From Flavobacterium oncorhynchi (GTDB taxonomy: Bacteria > Bacteroidota > Bacteroidia > Flavobacteriales > Flavobacteriaceae): 64,000 nucleotides of DNA. Of the stretch, positions 60,041 through 64,000 are shown piece by piece. The notes beneath the pieces were generated by a model. It did no database searches, was not told where the DNA came from, and saw nothing but the letters and a program-made list of their open reading frames with translations. Position numbers and translations under genes: made by a program. Within the stretch, counting starts at the first letter, position 1. The number at the start of each line of letters is the position of its first letter. Where the stretch lies: the NCBI RefSeq assembly GCF_002217355.1, contig NZ_MUHA01000031.1, forward strand, positions 1-64,000, given 5' to 3'.

Positions 60041-60118
60041 TTTTTTTCATTGGGGTGCATCAGATGTAAGCAAAATCCGGAATTGTAGGTGTGGCAAAGA
60101 TTCTTTATTGCCAGATAG

Positions 60119-61195
60119 CTATTGTATCATTGGCTTTGAGTAATATTTTTTTCTGAACCAAAAGGCCAGGTTTACCAAAGCAATTAATGCAGGCACTTCA
60201 ACAAGCGGACCGATAACGCCAGCGAATGCCTGTCCGCTGTTAATGCCGAATACGCCAATGGCAACAGCAATAGCCAGCTCAAAGTTATTGCCTGTAGCCG
60301 TAAAGGCTATAGAGGCGCTTTTAGAATAATCTGCCCCGAAGTACTTTCCAGTAAAGAAGCTTACCACAAACATAATCGTGAAATATATGACCAGCGGGAT
60401 AGCTATCCTTACTACATCCATGGGTATCTGCACAATCAATTCGCCTTTCAGGCTGAACATGATCACGATAGTAAACAATAAAGCTATTAGTGTAATAGGT
60501 GATATAAAAGGAACATATTTTGTCTCAAACCAGTTTCTGCCTTTTAATTTAATCAGCATATACCTGCTGATGATTCCCAAGGCAAAAGGAATGCCCAGGT
60601 AGATGCCTACACTTTCAGCAATCTGTCCTATACTTATATCGACGTTAAAACCATCATATCCAAAGTATGGCGGCAAGACTGTGATGAAAATATAGGCGTA
60701 TATGCTGTATAGAAAAACCTGAAAAACGCTGTTTAGGGCGATCAAACCAGCCGCATATTCGCGATTTCCGTCAGCAAGGTCGTTCCACACCACTACCATA
60801 GCTATACATCGGGCCAGTCCTATTAAGATAACGCCTATCATGTATTCTGGATATCCCTTAAGAAATAGCAGTGCCAAGGTAAACATCAGGATCGGACCAA
60901 CTATCCAATTTAAAAATAATGATGCGCCAAGTACTTTGGTATTTGAGAAGACTTCGCCCATCTTGCCGTAGTCAACCTTAGCCAGCGGTGGGTACATCAT
61001 CAGGATCAATCCTATGGCGAGCGGGATATTTGTAGTACCGCTTGAAAAAGAATTAATGAATCCGCTGCTTGAAGGCATGAAATAGCCAATTGCCACGCCA
61101 ATACCCATAGCCAGAAATATCCATAAAGTTAGGTTGCGATCCAGGAATCCTAATTTTTTTCGCCCTGCCACGGGTGCACAATTATTTGCTGACAT
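60119..61195 (-). CDS. acr3: ACR3-family arsenite efflux permease
   Basis: Inner-membrane arsenite extruder of the BART superfamily, with about ten membrane segments in 358 residues. Conserved elements are RNLTLWIFLAMGIGVAIGYF near the start, Cys130 in LIGLARCIAMVVVWNDLA and Glu306 in TATGNNFELAIAVA. Cys and Glu at these places are essential in characterised Acr3 proteins. GQAFAGVIGPLVEVPALIAL follows. Export of As(III) produced by the upstream reductase completes the pathway. It lies 5 bp after the arsenate-reductase gene. Confidence 0.95.
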   Translation of the reverse strand: MSANNCAPVAGRKKLGFLDRNLTLWIFLAMGIGVAIGYFMPSSSGFINSFSSGTTNIPLAIGLILMMYPPLAKVDYGKMGEVFSNTKVLGASLFLNWIVGPILMFTLALLFLKGYPEYMIGVILIGLARCIAMVVVWNDLADGNREYAAGLIALNSVFQVFLYSIYAYIFITVLPPYFGYDGFNVDISIGQIAESVGIYLGIPFALGIISRYMLIKLKGRNWFETKYVPFISPITLIALLFTIVIMFSLKGELIVQIPMDVVRIAIPLVIYFTIMFVVSFFTGKYFGADYSKSASIAFTATGNNFELAIAVAIGVFGINSGQAFAGVIGPLVEVPALIALVNLAFWFRKKYYSKPMIQ

Positions 61196-61200
61196 AATTT

Positions 61201-61833
61201 TTATTTGATTTGTGAGAATATGTAAAACATTTCATTTGCAATCTGCAGGCTTCTTTCCTGATATTTTTCAGCTTGCTGAGGTGTATTGTCAAACGCCTTC
61301 GGATCTTCAAAGGTTATCGGAATACGTTTTTCAGCACCGGCAATAAACGGGCAGCCGCCATCAGCCTGGGAGCAGGTCATTATTGCGGCAAATCCGCTTT
61401 CAGGATTGAATGCATCATCATAGGTTTTTGAAAATCCGATGACAGGATGCTCATTTTCGCTATATTTTATGGCATATACGGGATTGTTTCCATCGGAAAT
61501 TACCTGAATCCTAAATCCGGAATGTTTTAAGGTTTCGGCGACCTTCGGGAACAAAGCAGTAGCTTCCGTTCCCCCGGAATAGCAAAAGACATTTTTGATG
61601 CCATAGTAAGCTGCTGCCGTCTGTGCCCAAACTTGGGAAAGGTGGCTTCTGCGCGAATTATGGGTACATATCAGATTAAGCCTTATTTCTTCATGGGAAG
61701 TGTGCTTTTCCTGAATAAAGTCAATTAACGGCTGCAATACAGCCTTGCGCTCGACAGTTACGCTTTCGAATTTAAATGCAGTAACTACACTTTGAATTTC
61801 CTGGAAAAGATTTGTTTTTAATATCATGGTCAT
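61201..61833 (-). CDS. arsC: Arsenate reductase, LMW protein-tyrosine-phosphatase type
   Basis: Reduces arsenate to arsenite by a Cys-based mechanism on the low-molecular-weight phosphatase fold. The P-loop CxxxxxR is CTHNSRR, with nucleophile Cys56 and Arg62. Further Cys residues in MTCSQADGGCPF (about 147-156) would serve the disulfide relay. An N-terminal extension of about 48 residues precedes the phosphatase core, and at 210 residues the protein is longer than the 130-residue thioredoxin-coupled enzyme. Translation could start two codons downstream (MILKT). It lies between the DUF6428 and acr3 genes. Confidence 0.88.
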   Translation of the reverse strand: MTMILKTNLFQEIQSVVTAFKFESVTVERKAVLQPLIDFIQEKHTSHEEIRLNLICTHNSRRSHLSQVWAQTAAAYYGIKNVFCYSGGTEATALFPKVAETLKHSGFRIQVISDGNNPVYAIKYSENEHPVIGFSKTYDDAFNPESGFAAIMTCSQADGGCPFIAGAEKRIPITFEDPKAFDNTPQQAEKYQERSLQIANEMFYIFSQIK

Positions 61834-61842
61834 CTTTTGAAA

Positions 61843-62316
61843 TTAACAGCATCCGCCACCAGGAGTGCAGCTATTTGATTGTTCAGTAATTGATGATAAA
61901 CTTACTTTTTGCTTATCTGACGGAACTCCGCACTGATCTTGTGCAAGGCAGGCTGTCTGTTTATTCTGGAGTGTAAAGTTTTTTCCGTCAAATCCTAAAT
62001 CGTATTTTCCGATTGTTGTGTCCTGATATTCGACTTCAATTTCAAAATCTTCAATACCCAATACTTTTTCAGATAGGGCAATAATGCTTAAAAGCTTGTG
62101 TGGTTTCAGCCTATGGTCTTCATCGTTTGAGTCTTCCCACAATTGGAAGTTAACAACTGTTTCTTTTCTTACAGTACCGCCGCAATCAATAAAGTTCTTG
62201 GTAATTAGCCCCACTTCAGTCACATGGAAATTTTGCGGTACAAATGTGCCATTCGGAAGCATAAAGCTTAATGTTTCCATATCGGCAAGATGATTTTTAA
62301 TTTCAGATAGTTTCAT
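61843..62316 (-). CDS. DUF6428 family ars-operon protein with Cys-rich tail
   Basis: A 157-residue cytosolic protein. FMLPNGTFVPQNFHVTEVG with FIDCGGTVRKE and VNFQLWEDSNDEDHRLKP are the recognisable family blocks. The C-terminus carries eight Cys-containing positions of interest: TACLAQDQCGV and the terminal CTPGGGCC (Cys150, Cys156, Cys157). As(III) binds clustered thiols, so a chaperone or sensor-like role is possible. That is my inference; the family has no proven activity that I know. It lies between arsR and arsC, with 30 and 9 bp gaps. Confidence 0.78.
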   Translation of the reverse strand: MKLSEIKNHLADMETLSFMLPNGTFVPQNFHVTEVGLITKNFIDCGGTVRKETVVNFQLWEDSNDEDHRLKPHKLLSIIALSEKVLGIEDFEIEVEYQDTTIGKYDLGFDGKNFTLQNKQTACLAQDQCGVPSDKQKVSLSSITEQSNSCTPGGGCC

Positions 62317-62346
62317 TTTTCTTATTTTTTAATGTTTAATCGATTT

Positions 62347-62679
62347 TTAACAGCACTCGCTTCTTTTCTTTTCCAATCGTTCAGTAATATCCTGGAAGAA
62401 GCCTTTGATTTTTTCAAATCCCGGTTCATTGATGCAATAGCAGATTGCATTGCCTTCAATATTTCCCTTAATAAGTCCTGCGTTTTTCAGTTCCTTCAAG
62501 TGCTGTGAAACTGTAGGTTGGGCCAAAGGCAGCTCGTTGACAATATCTCCGCAGATGCAAGCGTCAACTTTCAATATGTATTCAATTATCGCTATACGGG
62601 CGGGATGCCCTAAAGCTTTCGCCAGAATGGCAAGGTCGTTCTGCTGGTCTGTAAAGTGATCTGTTTTAGTTGCTCCCAT
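62347..62679 (-). CDS. arsR: ArsR-family arsenic-responsive repressor
   Basis: A 110-residue winged-helix metalloregulator. It opens the ars operon and is expected to leave DNA when As(III) or Sb(III) binds. The sensing motif is Cys41-x-Cys43 (DACICGDIV) just before the recognition helix (AQPTVSQHLKELKNAG). Extra thiols occur at Cys80/Cys82 and the terminal Cys109-Cys110. An in-frame ATG at 62724 would begin inside the promoter and operator, so ATG 62679 (MGATKTDHF) is the start. A 12-bp palindrome overlaps its -7 box, which fits autoregulation. Confidence 0.93.
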   Translation of the reverse strand: MGATKTDHFTDQQNDLAILAKALGHPARIAIIEYILKVDACICGDIVNELPLAQPTVSQHLKELKNAGLIKGNIEGNAICYCINEPGFEKIKGFFQDITERLEKKRSECC

Positions 62680-62691
62680 TGTAATATATTT

Positions 62692-62724
62692 ATATTGCAA
62701 TATTACGATAATATAATTAAACAA
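62692..62724 (-). promoter_or_regulatory. arsR promoter with overlapping operator palindrome
   Basis: On the minus strand a TTG (complement of 62722-62724) stands 16 bp before TAATATTG (complement of 62698-62705), close to TAnnTTTG. Overlapping the -7 box is the perfect palindrome ATATTGCAATAT (62692-62703). The arsR ATG follows about 12 bp downstream. The overlap is what an autoregulatory repressor site should look like. Confidence 0.6.
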
Positions 62725-62930
62725 AAAAATGTTTTAATATTTTTTGTTTAATAGGATAATGAAAAGTTTAAATCCAGACTATGCACTTAATTTGACAAAA
62801 TGTTAAAAACAGAAATGAATTCTCAATTTATATATCATCAGTTCGTAACTTTCTTATTTTATATACATTTTGGCGAAGAACAGTGCATTATTCTCTTTAT
62901 CTTAGCTAGTCAATAAAACACTAAAAACGT

Positions 62931-63869
62931 ATGGGAGAATGGTCAAAAACAGTCGGCGAAAAAGGCGAAAAGGTAGTCGACTTTTTCTTTAAGGATATAC
63001 TCGGATATAATTCTGTTACTTCCAATGAGACAATAAACTGTATTAAAGGGACAAAACATAAATCTAAGGCGTCTAAAGGGGATAAAACTACTCATGGTAT
63101 TGATGCGCTGATAAGTAGTAAAAGCCCTCTTGAAGATCAGTTGCTGGATATAGTTGTCGTATCATCAAAATACACTGCAGACGAGTACCCCAACAGCCCG
63201 AAGGCAAAATTTAAAGAGCACTTCGAAGATTTGGCGTTTACCCTTGAATGCTTCAAGAATTCTAAACTGTATTCCGAAACAAACTATAAATTTAGCGGAA
63301 TAACCAGAACAGAAATTACAGGAATTTTAGTATGGCTATCGGACAAGAGCCCGGAAGACTACGAACTTATTCCTAAAATTGCCAATATGCAAATTGATGC
63401 TGATCTTATTTTCGACAAGATTATTGTAATAGACAACAATCGAATGGATTTTCTACATCAAACAATTTTTAGGGCGAAGGAAGTATACGGTGTAGATAAT
63501 GTTAAATTTGTTTATCACAATACTAGCCTCAATATCATCGGCTTAAACTCTATAAGCTACGGCGATGTTATGCCTGTACAATACATCTTTTCAAATATTA
63601 TTCCATTGAGAATTGAAAAAGGAGGCGATGTGGAATTTCTTATATTTTGTAAAGATAGTTTTTCAAAAGATAATCTATCTAAACTTCTTTCTTTTGCAAA
63701 GAGTTTCGATCATTTAGCCTCAGCGAAGAAAACAATTTTATCTTTCCCTGATTACAATGAATTACACCACAAAGGCATTATTGAGGGCGAATTGTCAAAA
63801 TTTCCGAAATACACCTTTAATCAAAACTTTTTAGTAAGTAAGTATCCATCAGATTTTAGAAATAGTTAA
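62931..63869 (+). CDS. GapS4a-like protein, PD-(D/E)xK-type nuclease of a defence system
   Basis: A 312-residue protein with no signal or membrane segment. The N-terminus looks like a restriction-endonuclease fold: WSKTVGEKGEKVVDFFF (Glu10, Glu13), then THGIDALIS (Asp58) and LLDIVVVSSKYTADEYP (Asp73 and Lys80, the D...xxK pattern), followed by KFKEHFEDLAFTLECFKNS. These spaced motifs, and especially the HGIDaL/SSKY/FKxxxxDLA series, match my recollection of GapS4a, one subunit of the GAPS4 anti-phage system. The C-terminal half (about 165-312) is unassigned. The next gene starts 3 bp later. I rate the family link plausible, not proven. Confidence 0.6.
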   Translation: MGEWSKTVGEKGEKVVDFFFKDILGYNSVTSNETINCIKGTKHKSKASKGDKTTHGIDALISSKSPLEDQLLDIVVVSSKYTADEYPNSPKAKFKEHFEDLAFTLECFKNSKLYSETNYKFSGITRTEITGILVWLSDKSPEDYELIPKIANMQIDADLIFDKIIVIDNNRMDFLHQTIFRAKEVYGVDNVKFVYHNTSLNIIGLNSISYGDVMPVQYIFSNIIPLRIEKGGDVEFLIFCKDSFSKDNLSKLLSFAKSFDHLASAKKTILSFPDYNELHHKGIIEGELSKFPKYTFNQNFLVSKYPSDFRNS

Positions 63870-63872
63870 AAA

Positions 63873-64000
63873 ATGGAAAAAGATTTTTTGCCACAAGGCG
63901 ACCATATAAGACAGCTCCTCGTTAACGCGAGCATTTCAACGACCAATATTAACAGTTTGCTTCGAGATAAAGGGGTTTTTCTAGGTCACATAGAGAAGAA
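63873..64000 (+). CDS. GapS4b-like protein, 5' part only (runs off the window)
   Basis: The ATG at 63873, three bases after the previous stop, opens a frame that stays open to the window end. The 42 residues visible include LPQGDHIRQLLVNASIS, INSLLRDKGVFLGHIEK. The run of a charged loop, an RxLL helix and a LLRxxGVF strand resembles the start of GapS4b proteins as I recall them, which fits its place after the GapS4a-like gene. With only a fragment in view the assignment rests mainly on context. Confidence 0.5.
   Translation, partial: MEKDFLPQGDHIRQLLVNASISTTNINSLLRDKGVFLGHIEK

Noticed and set aside
62680..62724. Upstream ATG for ArsR adding 15 residues
   Set aside because: It lies in the promoter/operator region and would add a hydrophobic stretch not found in ArsR proteins.
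1..64000. CRISPR arrays, rRNA genes, complete tRNA genes and transposase genes
   Set aside because: I looked for regular direct repeats with spacers, rRNA signatures, cloverleafs and transposase motifs and saw none. The only tRNA-like sequence is the partial 3' end at 56996-57018.

Overview
The window looks like chromosome of a Flavobacterium-type member of the Bacteroidota. Signs are the A+T-rich sequence, a SusC/SusD pair, promoters of the TTG-N17-23-TAnnTTTG type rather than -35/-10, few purine-rich ribosome binding sites, DUF5683, DUF6607 and HmuY proteins, and many long intergenic inverted repeats of a kind I associate with flavobacteria. I did no database search; family names come from motifs I could read.

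Layout. 1-5.2 kb: a SusC/SusD outer-membrane uptake pair. 5.2-9.5 kb: a probable haem uptake locus, with DUF6607 divergent from a TonB-dependent receptor and HmuY. 9.6-14.3 kb: a three-gene O-acylation cassette (two SGNH proteins and an MBOAT acyltransferase). 14.5-18.1 kb: ffh, folD, corA. 18.1-20.7 kb: a membrane-protein/winged-helix-regulator/DUF4173 module whose two membrane genes share one operator-like motif. 20.8-31.3 kb: housekeeping genes (rluF, an alpha/beta hydrolase, NIF3, lpxK, punA, a hybrid histidine kinase, gap, lipA). 31.4-32.8 kb: an M48 metalloprotease beside the remnant of a second copy. 32.9-43.9 kb: mostly minus-strand genes, including TonB, an ECF sigma factor, two glycosyltransferases, PaiB, murB, a Tat-signal aminotransferase, a rhodanese-thioredoxin lipoprotein and recF. 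44.2-50.6 kb: TPR protein, ribH, mutL, two rhomboids and an EEP hydrolase. 50.7-56.7 kb: wbqC-like, lepB, dapB, DUF5683, parB, parA and an RlpA-like protein.

Near 57.0 kb the character changes. A terminator is followed by what looks like the 3' end of a tRNA gene with no tRNA body, which I read as an attachment-site scar. From there to the end of the window the sequence looks richer in G+C and carries accessory genes: a seven-gene minus-strand arsenic operon (arsR, DUF6428, arsenate reductase, Acr3, an ArsO-like flavoprotein and two paralogous metallophosphoesterases), then a plus-strand pair at the right edge that resembles the GAPS4 anti-phage system (GapS4a complete, GapS4b cut by the window end). 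This reads as the left part of an integrated resistance and defence island whose integrase and right border lie outside the window.

The observations I rate highest are the GAPS4-like pair, the arsenic operon with paired metallophosphoesterases, the tRNA-scar boundary, and the repeated ACTTTG-N5-CAAAGTACTTT motif around the winged-helix regulator. Promoters were called by eye against the known Bacteroidota consensus and terminators by stem plus T-run; none was scored computationally.
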